From positions 1 through 64,000 of the forward strand of contig CAISPO010000007.1 in NCBI GenBank assembly GCA_903887415.1: a stretch of 64,000 nucleotides of DNA, in the 5' to 3' direction. The stretch comes from an uncultured Bacteroidota bacterium. GTDB taxonomy: Bacteria > Bacteroidota > Bacteroidia > Chitinophagales > Chitinophagaceae. Below, one piece after another: positions 34,459-42,093 of the stretch. Under the pieces are notes generated by a model that saw only the letters and a list, made by a program, of their open reading frames with translations, was not told the DNA's origin and ran no database searches. Numbering within the stretch: the first letter of the stretch is position 1; each line of letters opens with the position of its first letter. Made by a program: the position numbers and the translations under genes.

Positions 34459-34656
34459 CTAACATTCGTCAAGCAATGGCTCATTGGGGTCTATTGCAAA
34501 GTAGTGTTTTATGAGGTACTTTATTTCAAGTATCTTATCCAATACAGGCGCATCTAAATTAGTGACCCTGCGAATTTCATCAACTAACTGTTCTCTTGTT
34601 AGAGTGGTCGTTTCAGTCTCTCTCTCTGAAAACCATACCATCTTATTATCGTCCAT
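34459..34656 (-). CDS. 65-aa hypothetical protein in the element
   Basis: Small acidic protein from the ATG at 34656, opening MDDNKMVWFSERETETTTLT, with a helical centre (REQLVDEIRRVTNL, VLDKILEIKYLIKHYF). The pattern is antitoxin-like in size and charge but has no recognised DNA-binding motif. Convergent with the rightward 100-aa gene, 6 bases away. It is the gene nearest the right inverted repeat. Confidence 0.5.
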   Translation of the reverse strand: MDDNKMVWFSERETETTTLTREQLVDEIRRVTNLDAPVLDKILEIKYLIKHYFAIDPNEPLLDEC

Positions 34657-34735
34657 ACACTCTGTTTTTATTATTTGATATTAAAACCCTGCCATTGGGT
34701 GAAATGAAAATTACATGGCTAAAAGACGTGAACGT

Positions 34736-34772
34736 TGTTAAAAATCTTTAACTTTCAAACTGACGGACTACC
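34736..34772 (-). repeat. right terminal inverted repeat
   Basis: Reverse complement of the left repeat: 27 bases exact (34746-34772) and ten more with one mismatch. Confidence 0.95.
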
Positions 34773-34780
34773 CTCAGGCG
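34773..34780. repeat. right target site duplication (CTCAGGCG)
   Basis: Identical to 29075-29082. It forms part of the interrupted reading frame. Confidence 0.9.
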
Positions 34781-34817
34781 AATGATCAACTATATCGATA
34801 AGAATTTCTTTTGTCAT
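34773..34817 (-). pseudogene. N-terminal part of the antitoxin-like gene split by the mobile element
   Basis: Fifteen codons from the ATG at 34817 (MTKEILIDIVDHSPE) up to the element. The ATG overlaps the TGA of the upstream toxin gene (ATGA), the usual arrangement of translationally coupled genes. The remainder is at 28955-29074. Together they make 54 codons plus stop without any frame change. Confidence 0.85.
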
Positions 34818-35104
34818 AAAATCATTTGAAATTCCGTGATGAGTGAACAATCCTGTATATTCATTATACGGACGCCCGATATTTTGTACATTATTCTGTA
34901 ACTCCCTTCTATCAACTCTCTAATACTTTGATCATTTCTCTCTGGAACTACCCTTCCAAGATGGGGATGAGTAATAAGAATTGTAGTCCTTTCATATACT
35001 TGTTTCAACCATTTCTCCGCATGGTTCTTTGAATCAAGGGCTATGTATCTAAAAATAAGATCGGCATCGGTAAGGGCGCGGGCAGACCAAACTATTTCAT
35101 CCAT
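34814..35104 (-). CDS. RelE/ParE family toxin
   Basis: 96-aa protein of the RelE/ParE fold: VWSARALTDADLIFRYIALD, then HAEKWLKQVYERTTILITHP, GRVVPERNDQSIRELIEGSY and RIMYKISG, in the usual order. ParE-type toxins poison DNA gyrase and RelE types cut mRNA; which applies is unclear. It begins inside the 3' end of the antitoxin gene (13-base overlap) and ends by overlapping the start of the broken second antitoxin-like gene (34817). Coupled translation of the three is expected. Confidence 0.88.
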   Translation of the reverse strand: MDEIVWSARALTDADLIFRYIALDSKNHAEKWLKQVYERTTILITHPHLGRVVPERNDQSIRELIEGSYRIMYKISGVRIMNIQDCSLITEFQMIL

Positions 35105-35271
35105 TCGTCAAACATCTTTTTTGCTTCCGAATGAGGTATAACTCTGCCTTCCTCAACATCTTTTTCTGCCTCTTCTATTTTACCCAGTACAATTAAACGC
35201 TCAACCAACTCATCGACGTTGAAGTTATGCGGCATGCTTTTAACTGTTTCAATAGCTCTTTCTTGTGTCAT
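35092..35271 (-). CDS. antitoxin partner of the RelE/ParE toxin
   Basis: 59 aa from the ATG at 35271: MTQERAIETVKSMPHNFNVD, then ELVERLIVLGKIEEAEKDVE and HSEAKKMFDEWMK. Size, acidity and the C-terminal amphipathic SEAKKMFDEW helix match the short antitoxins paired with ParE-type toxins. It overlaps the toxin start by 13 bases. A TAACTTTG -7 box (plus-strand CAAAGTTA at 35303-35310) lies just upstream on the same strand. Its remaining paralogue is the gene split by the element. Confidence 0.8.
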   Translation of the reverse strand: MTQERAIETVKSMPHNFNVDELVERLIVLGKIEEAEKDVEEGRVIPHSEAKKMFDEWMK

Positions 35272-35302
35272 AATACTTCAATTAATATACAGAAACGTCT
35301 TA

Positions 35303-35310
35303 CAAAGTTA
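35303..35310 (-). promoter_or_regulatory. -7 box of the toxin-antitoxin operon
   Basis: On the - strand reads TAACTTTG, an exact TAnnTTTG match, 31 bases upstream of the antitoxin start codon. No -33 TTTG at the right distance. Confidence 0.45.
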
Positions 35311-35327
35311 CATTTTTTTCTTTTCTA

Positions 35328-36701
35328 TCACTTCACATAAACTGTCTTTATGTTCACAAACTCATGTATGCCAAAACTGCCCAATTCCCTGCCATAGCCG
35401 CTTTGCTTAGTTCCACCAAAAGGCAGATGCGGATCGGAATGGACAAAATCGTTTACAAAGCAGCTACCCGCCTGCAGCTCATCAGCGGCCAGTTTTTCGG
35501 CCCTTCCCCTGTTCCTGGATATAATGCCGCCACCAAGACCATAAATGCTATCATTAGCGATCCGTATTGCGTCTTTTTCATCTTTTGCTTCAATGATGGC
35601 AGCCACCGGGCCGAACAATTCATCGTCATAGGCCGGCATCCCCTTCTTCACTTTCGTAAGCACAGTAGGCGGGTAAAACGCACCAGGGACTTCTGGTATA
35701 AATCCGCCACATAATACCTTAGCGCCTTTTTCAACGCTTTTTAATACCTGATCATGAAGTTGATCGCGCAGGTCAATCCTCGCCATGGGGCCTATCCTGC
35801 TTTTTTCGTCCATGGGGTCGCCGTAAGTAGCCTGCTTCATTTGTTCGGTATAGCGCTCCACGAATTCTTTATATACCTCTTTTACAACCACAAAACGCTT
35901 TGCCGCGATGCAGCTTTGCCCGCTATTTACCAGCCGCCCGCGGATGGCTATTGCTACAGCCAAGTCAAGATCGGCATCCGCGAGTATCACGTATGCATCG
36001 CTACCGCCCAATTCCAAGACTTGTTTCTTCAGGTTGCGCCCGGCGGCTTCCGCCACCTTGCTGCCCGCTGCTGTACTGCCAGTGAGCGTAACTGCCGAGA
36101 TTCGTGGATCATCGATCAGCTTTTCAACCCGTGAAGATGGTATCAGCAATGTTTGCAACAGCCCTTTCGGAGCGCCCGCTTTTAGTATGAGTTTCTCTAT
36201 CGCCAGCGCACAGCCGCTTACATTAGAAGCATGCTTCAGAATGATCACATTGCCTGCCATTGCAGTAGGAGCCATAGCGCGGAATACCTGCCAGTAAGGA
36301 AAGTTCCATGGCATAATGGCCAGCACCACACCTAATGGCTGATAAGAGACGTAGCTCTTGCGGGCATCGGTTTTCACCACCTCATCCGCCAGGAATTTAG
36401 CGCCATTTGCTGCATAAAACTCCAGGGTCGCAGCACATTTTTCCACTTCATAATACCCCTGCGATATGGGCTTTCCCATTTCCATCACCGCAAGTTTTAC
36501 CAGCCTGTCTTTTTCTTTCCTTATTTCTTTCGCGATATTCTTTAAAACGACAGCCCTTTTGCTAAACGACAACTGCCGCCATTCTTCAAAGGTCTTCCGT
36601 GATTGTTTCATGGCTTGCTCAACTCTTTTCTCATCATGTATTTCGTAAGAGGCGATCTCTTTTCCTGTGGTGGGATTGACGGATATTAAACGGTCTGACA
36701 T
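35328..36701 (-). CDS. NAD(P)-dependent aldehyde dehydrogenase, succinate-semialdehyde type
   Basis: 457-aa cytoplasmic enzyme of the ALDH superfamily. The catalytic Cys264 is in NSGQSCIAAKR and the general-base Glu230 in VLELGGSDAYV. The Rossmann part contains PWNFPYWQVFRAM and LTGSTAAGSKV. Sequence style and length (no N-terminal extension) fit the short succinate-semialdehyde dehydrogenase group (GabD-like), which oxidises succinate semialdehyde to succinate. Substrate cannot be proved from sequence. It is divergent from the phosphohexomutase gene with 111 bases between. Confidence 0.85.
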   Translation of the reverse strand: MSDRLISVNPTTGKEIASYEIHDEKRVEQAMKQSRKTFEEWRQLSFSKRAVVLKNIAKEIRKEKDRLVKLAVMEMGKPISQGYYEVEKCAATLEFYAANGAKFLADEVVKTDARKSYVSYQPLGVVLAIMPWNFPYWQVFRAMAPTAMAGNVIILKHASNVSGCALAIEKLILKAGAPKGLLQTLLIPSSRVEKLIDDPRISAVTLTGSTAAGSKVAEAAGRNLKKQVLELGGSDAYVILADADLDLAVAIAIRGRLVNSGQSCIAAKRFVVVKEVYKEFVERYTEQMKQATYGDPMDEKSRIGPMARIDLRDQLHDQVLKSVEKGAKVLCGGFIPEVPGAFYPPTVLTKVKKGMPAYDDELFGPVAAIIEAKDEKDAIRIANDSIYGLGGGIISRNRGRAEKLAADELQAGSCFVNDFVHSDPHLPFGGTKQSGYGRELGSFGIHEFVNIKTVYVK

Positions 36702-36755
36702 AGCAATAAAATTTGCCGTAAAATTAATTAACCTTATCTGTACAAAACGTTTTTA

Positions 36756-36763
36756 TAAATTTG
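36756..36763 (+). promoter_or_regulatory. -7 promoter box TAAATTTG
   Basis: Exact TAnnTTTG match 49 bases upstream of the phosphohexomutase start codon. No clear -33 element. Confidence 0.4.
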
Positions 36764-36812
36764 CCGCTTATAAATTAACAAACCATACTTTAAATATTCA
36801 ACCACACACCTG

Positions 36813-38216
36813 ATGGTAACAGAAAAAATAAAATTCGGAACAGACGGATGGCGGGCTATTATAGCGCAGGATTTTACCGTTTATAATGTAGCCCGCGTAA
36901 GCAAGGGGCTTGCGGATTGGCTGCTGCCGCAATTCGAACACCCGGTGGTAGTTGTGGGCCATGATTGCCGTTTCGGCGGACAATTATTTACAGAAGTAAC
37001 CACTAAAGTATTGTGTGCTAATGGCGTAAAAGTAATGCTGGCAAAAGGCTTTATCAGTACGCCTATGATCTCTATGGGCGTACTAATGCTGAAAGCGCAG
37101 CAAGGTGTTGTAATAACCGCATCGCATAACCCGCCTTCTTATAACGGTTATAAACTAAAGGGCGCACATGGCGGCCCATCCAGCCCTAAGGATATAGCTG
37201 CCGTGGAGGCATTGATACCGGAAGAAGTGGATATTCCAACGCAGTCTTTGGCCTATTGGGAAGAAAAAGGCTTGCTGGAGTACATCAACCTGGAAGACAT
37301 GTATGTTGATTACCTGAAAGAAAAGTTTGACTTTGAAGCGCTGTCGAAATCACCTTTTAAATTGGCATACGATGCTATGTTCGGCGCGGGGCAAAACGTG
37401 ATACGCCGCCTGCTTCCCGGCGCGGTGTTATTGCATTGCGACAATAACCCCGGATTTCATGGACAGGCACCGGAGCCGCTTGATAAGAATTTAAAGGAGC
37501 TTGCCCATACGGTAGCCACAACCCCTGAAATAAAAATTGGCCTTGCAACAGATGGCGATGCGGACCGTATAGGGTTGTATGATGGGGATGGTAATTTTGT
37601 TGACGCCCACAATATCATTCTTCTTCTTATCCACTACCTGCATAAGTATAAAGGAATGAACGGTAAAGTTGTTATTGCTTTCTCGGTAACTGACCGGGTA
37701 AAGAAACTTTGCGAGCATTATGGCATTCCGGTAGAAGTGACTGCTATTGGCTTTAAATACATCAGCGAGATAATGGTGCATGATGATGTGCTGGTAGGCG
37801 GCGAGGAAAGCGGCGGTATTGCCGTGAAAGGCCATATACCGGAGCGCGATGGAATCTATGATGGCCTTGTGATCTATGAATTCATGACCAAATCAGGGAA
37901 GACCCTTAAAGAACTCTGTGAAGAAGTATATGCGATCGTTGGCCACTTCTATTATGACCGCCACGACCTCACCATAGATAATGACAAGAAAAATGCCATT
38001 ATCAAAAAAGCAGCTGATGGCGGCTATACCAAATTTGGGAAGTATGGTTTCAATCGCGTTGAAACCATCGATGGCATAAAGTACCACCTGGACAATGGCG
38101 GATGGGTGATGCTGCGTGCGTCAGGTACCGAGCCACTGCTGCGCGTTTACGCCGAGGGGAACAGCAAAGAAGAAACACTGGATATACTGGAAGATGTGAA
38201 GAAAACTATCCTGTAG
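36813..38216 (+). CDS. phosphoglucomutase/phosphomannomutase family protein
   Basis: 467-aa alpha-D-phosphohexomutase. The active serine loop TASHNPPSYNGYKLKG has the phosphoserine at Ser104. The metal-binding loop is DGDADRIG, the sugar-binding loop GGEESGGI, and the phosphate-binding loop near the C-terminus is RASGTEPLLRVY. It interconverts hexose 1- and 6-phosphates for wall or storage polysaccharide synthesis; the exact sugar is not clear. It ends 11 bases inside the convergent ClC gene. Confidence 0.92.
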   Translation: MVTEKIKFGTDGWRAIIAQDFTVYNVARVSKGLADWLLPQFEHPVVVVGHDCRFGGQLFTEVTTKVLCANGVKVMLAKGFISTPMISMGVLMLKAQQGVVITASHNPPSYNGYKLKGAHGGPSSPKDIAAVEALIPEEVDIPTQSLAYWEEKGLLEYINLEDMYVDYLKEKFDFEALSKSPFKLAYDAMFGAGQNVIRRLLPGAVLLHCDNNPGFHGQAPEPLDKNLKELAHTVATTPEIKIGLATDGDADRIGLYDGDGNFVDAHNIILLLIHYLHKYKGMNGKVVIAFSVTDRVKKLCEHYGIPVEVTAIGFKYISEIMVHDDVLVGGEESGGIAVKGHIPERDGIYDGLVIYEFMTKSGKTLKELCEEVYAIVGHFYYDRHDLTIDNDKKNAIIKKAADGGYTKFGKYGFNRVETIDGIKYHLDNGGWVMLRASGTEPLLRVYAEGNSKEETLDILEDVKKTIL

Positions 38217-39588
38217 CGGGCAGTTTTTGCGCAGCCTCTTCTTCAAGTTCCTCCTGTTCCAGTTTTCTTACGTACTGCGCCCTCATGTGGTCGTAAAAAG
38301 AGTGTTTGTCAACGATGAGGGCAACCACACTCGCAATCATCCCAGCCAACATCAGGTGGAAGATAACGTTATGGCTGTCAGTCATCTCCAACACCAGGAT
38401 GGCTGAGGTGAACGGAGTGCGGGTAACCCCGGTAAGAAAACCAACCATGCCTGCCAGTATGATAAGATTGGTATTAGTAGCTGAGAGATCGAACCAGCTG
38501 GCTACCATTGCCCCGAAACTGGCACCGGAACTCAAAGCAGGAGCGAAGACGCCGCCCGAAACACCAGTTGTGAAACAAACTACCGGCCCTGAGAATCTTA
38601 AAAATGGTATGTACCAAGCTATTCGTTTATTGGCGGAGAACAGTACTGAATTCATCAACTCTTTGCCAGAACCCATCACTTCCGTGCTGCAGGTCACGGC
38701 CAGTAATACCATTATAACGGCACAAACGGTAACATAAGTTACCGTCTGGCTTTTAGTAAAATTGTTCTTCCAGCGAAAAATAGCCAGTATGAACCTGCAC
38801 ATGAGCGCCCCTAATACGCCAGTAATAACCGAAACAATAATAACGACCAGGAATATGTAGCCGCTTAGCTTGCTCACATCAGGATAGCCAAGATAAAGGT
38901 AGGAGCCCAAAAAATACTGGGCGGTAAGGCCGGCAATAATTACCGCCGAGAAAATGGCAGTGCGATAGTACCGGATATGTGTACGTGTCAACTCCTCTAC
39001 AGCAAAAACAATACCCCCAAGTGGTGTATTAAAAGCGGCGGCAAGTCCAGCAGCGGCACCCGTCATGATCATATTTCTCCGGGATATCCGCGGCCAGGAA
39101 TCAGGTATCCATTGGTTTACCTTCCTGAATACCGAACCCGCTATCTGTATCGTGGGCCCTTCCCGGCCCGTTGCGGCCCCACCAACAGCAACAAGAATAT
39201 TGGAGATGATCTTCACAACAATAACCTTTATGCTGAGCAGTTTTTTCACTTTATGATTGTCCTTCGGATTGGCTAGGTCTATAGCTGCCATTACCTGCGG
39301 TATGCCGCTACCCCTGGCATAAGGCGCGAACGTTACCACAATAAAATAAGCTATCAGAAATAGGGCCGGCGTAATAATAAACAGCCAATAAATGTGATTA
39401 TGAATAAAATACCTGGAAATAGATTCAGCACCTGCAAACAATTTGGTGTAAAGCACTGCTATGAGACCAGTAGCCAGAGAAGCTATCCAAAATGGTACAG
39501 CCTGTAGTAAGGTTGACTTTAATTTCTCATTTCGTATTTTCTCGAACGACGTTTTTAAGAATGACTTTACCCTGTTATCAGTGCTCAT
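38206..39588 (-). CDS. ClC family chloride channel/transporter
   Basis: 460-aa inner-membrane protein with multiple helices. Three ion-pathway signatures are visible: GSGIPQVMAAI, GREGPTIQIAGS (with the gating Glu), and GVSGGVFAPALSSG. Members move chloride or fluoride, often with proton exchange. No C-terminal CBS domains are present, so it is the short bacterial form. Overlaps the phosphohexomutase gene by 11 bases on the opposite strand. Confidence 0.9.
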   Translation of the reverse strand: MSTDNRVKSFLKTSFEKIRNEKLKSTLLQAVPFWIASLATGLIAVLYTKLFAGAESISRYFIHNHIYWLFIITPALFLIAYFIVVTFAPYARGSGIPQVMAAIDLANPKDNHKVKKLLSIKVIVVKIISNILVAVGGAATGREGPTIQIAGSVFRKVNQWIPDSWPRISRRNMIMTGAAAGLAAAFNTPLGGIVFAVEELTRTHIRYYRTAIFSAVIIAGLTAQYFLGSYLYLGYPDVSKLSGYIFLVVIIVSVITGVLGALMCRFILAIFRWKNNFTKSQTVTYVTVCAVIMVLLAVTCSTEVMGSGKELMNSVLFSANKRIAWYIPFLRFSGPVVCFTTGVSGGVFAPALSSGASFGAMVASWFDLSATNTNLIILAGMVGFLTGVTRTPFTSAILVLEMTDSHNVIFHLMLAGMIASVVALIVDKHSFYDHMRAQYVRKLEQEELEEEAAQKLPATG

Positions 39589-39834
39589 TGCATGAAATAA
39601 AGATTAAAGGTAGTGCAGACGAAACAGTTTTTTACGGATTTCGCCTATTCTAGCGGCTATAGTCTTCGCAATATAACGAACGAAACAAGATTGCTGGTAC
39701 CAAGGATATTTATAGCCAACCTTTTATAATTGGCAAGCATTTACATCCGGTATTAAAATAATTTCAAAATGAACTCATTAAACGTACATACCAAAATTTC
39801 GATCTTTTCTTTTTACTTTTTTACTTTTTTACCG

Positions 39835-39842
39835 TACTTTTG
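39835..39842 (+). promoter_or_regulatory. -7 promoter box of the SRP RNA
   Basis: TACTTTTG, exact TAnnTTTG, ending 4 bases before the predicted 5' end of the RNA. This is the expected distance for a transcription start. Confidence 0.6.
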
Positions 39843-39846
39843 CGCC

Positions 39847-39952
39847 CCGGCAAGTCTTATACGGCCAGCTCCCGATGAATCCCCCAGGGCAGGAATGCAG
39901 CAAGGGCGTTTGGTTGTAGCGGTGCGATGTGAGTAACTTGCCGGTTTTTTTT
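39847..39952 (+). ncRNA. ffs: signal recognition particle RNA (4.5S-like)
   Basis: About 98 nt. A 9-bp terminal stem (CCGGCAAGT / ACTTGCCGG) brackets the molecule, and the conserved apical domain contains CCCAGGGCAGGAATGCAG followed by CAAGGG. This is the Ffh-binding loop region of bacterial small SRP RNAs. A run of eight T follows the closing stem, acting as terminator. A promoter -7 box lies right before it. It targets nascent membrane proteins to the translocon together with Ffh. Confidence 0.92.
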
Positions 39953-40075
39953 GCCTCATAAAGTGACACTGCCTCTTACCCTTCTTATTACTTCCTCACA
40001 CAATATCCCCAATCGAATATCTTCAGCGAAACTTACCTATTGTTTTGATTAACTTTACGCACGAAATAACGAAAC

Positions 40076-40729
40076 ATGAAATTTTTTATAGATACAGCAA
40101 ATCTCGCCCAGATAAAGGAAGCACACGATCTCGGCATTCTTGACGGTGTGACAACTAATCCATCACTGATGGCAAAGGAAGGCATCAAAGGCCATGACGC
40201 CGTGATGCAACATTACAAGACCATCTGCGAAATGGTGGATGGCCCGGTTAGCGCCGAAGTACTCGGCACTACATTCGAAGGCATAATAGAAGAAGGTAAA
40301 AAACTCGTCCAGATCCATAAAAACATTGTGGTAAAGGTGCCGATGATAAAAGACGGAATTAAAGCCATAAAATGGTTTACCGATAACGATATCAGGACAA
40401 ACTGCACACTTGTATTTTCTGCGGGACAGGCTATTCTTGCTGCAAAAGCAGGAGCTACGTTTGTATCTCCGTTCATAGGCCGCATAGATGACAGCAGTTG
40501 GGATGGCGTTCAGCTTATTGAGCAAATAGTTGGCATCTACAATTCACAAGGGTTCATGACGGAAGTGCTTGCCGCATCCATCCGCAATCCATTGCATATC
40601 GTTCGTTGCGCAGAAGCAGGCGCTGATGTTTGCACCTGCCCATTGTCATCGATCCTGGGATTACTCAAACACCCATTGACCGACCTTGGGCTGGAGCAGT
40701 TCCTTAAGGATGCCCAATCGATGCAGTAA
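40076..40729 (+). CDS. fsa: transaldolase-like fructose-6-phosphate aldolase
   Basis: 217-aa protein of the short transaldolase subfamily. MKFFIDTANLAQIKEA and GVTTNPSLMAKEG open the barrel. The Schiff-base lysine is Lys87 in NIVVKVPM. FVSPFIGRIDD and VLAASIRNPLHIV are the typical late blocks. The family includes fructose-6-phosphate aldolases and transaldolases, and activity cannot be separated by eye. A good terminator follows at 40773. Confidence 0.88.
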   Translation: MKFFIDTANLAQIKEAHDLGILDGVTTNPSLMAKEGIKGHDAVMQHYKTICEMVDGPVSAEVLGTTFEGIIEEGKKLVQIHKNIVVKVPMIKDGIKAIKWFTDNDIRTNCTLVFSAGQAILAAKAGATFVSPFIGRIDDSSWDGVQLIEQIVGIYNSQGFMTEVLAASIRNPLHIVRCAEAGADVCTCPLSSILGLLKHPLTDLGLEQFLKDAQSMQ

Positions 40730-40772
40730 ATTGCGCGATGCATGGAAACCAAATTCGATAGAATAATTATAG

Positions 40773-40803
40773 AAATCCGGCTTGCGTGCCGGATTTTATT
40801 TTT
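40773..40803 (+). terminator. intrinsic terminator after the aldolase gene
   Basis: AAATCCGGC, loop TTGCGT, GCCGGATTT followed by TATTTTTTG: a 9-bp stem plus T-rich tail. Confidence 0.85.
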
Positions 40804-40834
40804 TGTATCTTACAACTATTAAACAAACTAAGCT

Positions 40835-41635
40835 ATGCTTAACCAGAACGAACTAAGGTTTGCTGTACTTATTGATGCCGACAATGTTCCCTACTCGAAT
40901 GTGAAAGGAATGATGGCGGAAATAGCCAAGTATGGTACGCCTACGTTTAAAAGGATTTATGGCGACTGGACAAAGCCAACTGTGTCCGGTTGGAAATCTG
41001 TGTTGCTTGAAAATGCAATTACCCCAATACAGCAGTATAGCTATACCACGGGCAAAAATGCCACGGACTCAGCCATGATCATAGATGCCATGGACATACT
41101 CTATACGGGTAAGGTAGATGGGTTTTGTATCATCTCCAGCGACAGCGACTTTACCCGGCTGGCACTGCGCCTGCGTGAAGCCGGGGTTAAGGTAATAGGT
41201 ATGGGCCAACGAAAGACCCCATCTCCTTTTATTGCTGCCTGCGACCAGTTTATTTATATCGAAATACTTGCTGAACGGGCTGTTGACGCTGTAAAAGAAG
41301 AAGAGGAGCGGAAAGAAGAAAATACTCCTGGAAATACCATCAAACCCCTTGATAAAAAAGCAATTCAACTCATTGCCTCCAGCGTTGGTGATGTAGCCGA
41401 TGAATCTGGCTGGGCGTTCCTGGGTGAAGTGGGGAAAATGATGCTGAAAAAAGAGCCTGACTTTGACCCTCGCAATTATGGCTTTGGCAAGCTGGGCCAG
41501 CTTATAAAAAGCACCCAGAGCTTTGAGATAGACGAGCGGCAGACGGATAAAAGCAATATAAAGCTGGTGTACATCAAGGTAAAGCCGGTAAATAAAAATA
41601 ACGTTCCCAATAAAAAAGTTACCAAGAGAAAATAA
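40835..41635 (+). CDS. NYN (PIN-like) domain protein with OST-HTH/LOTUS domain
   Basis: 266 aa. Residues ~1-150 are a NYN/LabA-like nuclease domain: LIDADNVPY with the first acidic residues, then TGKNATDSAMIIDAMDILY and IISSDSDFTRLALRLREAG, which hold the catalytic Asp set. A charged linker (EEEERKEENT) precedes an OST-HTH/LOTUS-type RNA-binding domain (~175-260, FGKLGQLIKS...). Expected to act on RNA in the cytoplasm. It is translationally coupled to the next gene through a TAATG overlap at 41635. Confidence 0.85.
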   Translation: MLNQNELRFAVLIDADNVPYSNVKGMMAEIAKYGTPTFKRIYGDWTKPTVSGWKSVLLENAITPIQQYSYTTGKNATDSAMIIDAMDILYTGKVDGFCIISSDSDFTRLALRLREAGVKVIGMGQRKTPSPFIAACDQFIYIEILAERAVDAVKEEEERKEENTPGNTIKPLDKKAIQLIASSVGDVADESGWAFLGEVGKMMLKKEPDFDPRNYGFGKLGQLIKSTQSFEIDERQTDKSNIKLVYIKVKPVNKNNVPNKKVTKRK

Positions 41636-42093
41636 TGAAACGCACGGTCTTATTCCTTTCGCTTCTGGCTGGCCTCTCAGTTATATCGGGCTACTTGTTG
41701 TCCAAGGCGTCGTGGATCGGCAAGGTGGGCATGACCTTCTTTTATAAAGAATATAACCTGCTGAAAATATGGTGGCAGGGCGCAATAGCAGTTTATTTAT
41801 TCTTGTTGATTTTGTTTGCGGGGCATAGCCTTATTCAGGCAAAGCTACCCAAAATAACGGCCCGCCTTCTGCATATATTAGCGCTTATGACAGCTATCAC
41901 TGCTTTATACTTTACTTACGATGATTTTACCACCGATCTTGCGCACAAGCTGCTGGGCAGGCGCTTTCACTATGGCTTTTACCTGATATGGATAGACTGG
42001 ATGCTGATGTGCCTGTTCTTTGCATTCAAAAAGAAAAAACCAGTTGGGCTTGTGGTTAAAGATCAAGATAGAACGGTGAAAGTAAATCAATAA
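41635..42093 (+). CDS. hypothetical four-helix membrane protein
   Basis: 152 aa with about four hydrophobic helices (LFLSLLAGLSVISGYLLSKA, IAVYLFLLILFAGHSLI, RLLHILALMTAITALYFTY, YGFYLIWIDWMLMCLFFAF). The start codon overlaps the stop of the NYN gene (TAATG), so translation is coupled. The last 38 bases overlap the convergent trmN6 gene. Function unknown; a partnership with the NYN nuclease is inferred only from the overlap. Confidence 0.65.
   Translation: MKRTVLFLSLLAGLSVISGYLLSKASWIGKVGMTFFYKEYNLLKIWWQGAIAVYLFLLILFAGHSLIQAKLPKITARLLHILALMTAITALYFTYDDFTTDLAHKLLGRRFHYGFYLIWIDWMLMCLFFAFKKKKPVGLVVKDQDRTVKVNQ

Larger units (their letters stand above)
29083..34772. mobile_element. 5.7-kb non-autonomous-looking transposable element carrying a restriction-modification gene
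   Basis: 5,690 bp bounded by inverted repeats beginning GGTAGTCCGTCAGTTTGAAA (27 bp perfect, 37 bp with one mismatch) and flanked by an 8-bp duplication, CTCAGGCG. Contents are visibly more AT-rich than the host genes. It carries eight genes: a large methylase/nuclease, a 52-codon gene at the left end and six other small genes. I see no transposase or integrase, so it may have been moved in trans or the 52-aa protein may be involved. GG termini with 8-bp duplications are known for IS1595-type elements, but I cannot assign a family. It has interrupted a small antitoxin-like gene. Confidence 0.85.

Noticed and set aside
29083-34772. Transposase within the inverted-repeat element
   Set aside because: No DDE/DEDD or recombinase-like frame of adequate length on either strand; all longer frames are accounted for by the R-M enzyme and small genes.
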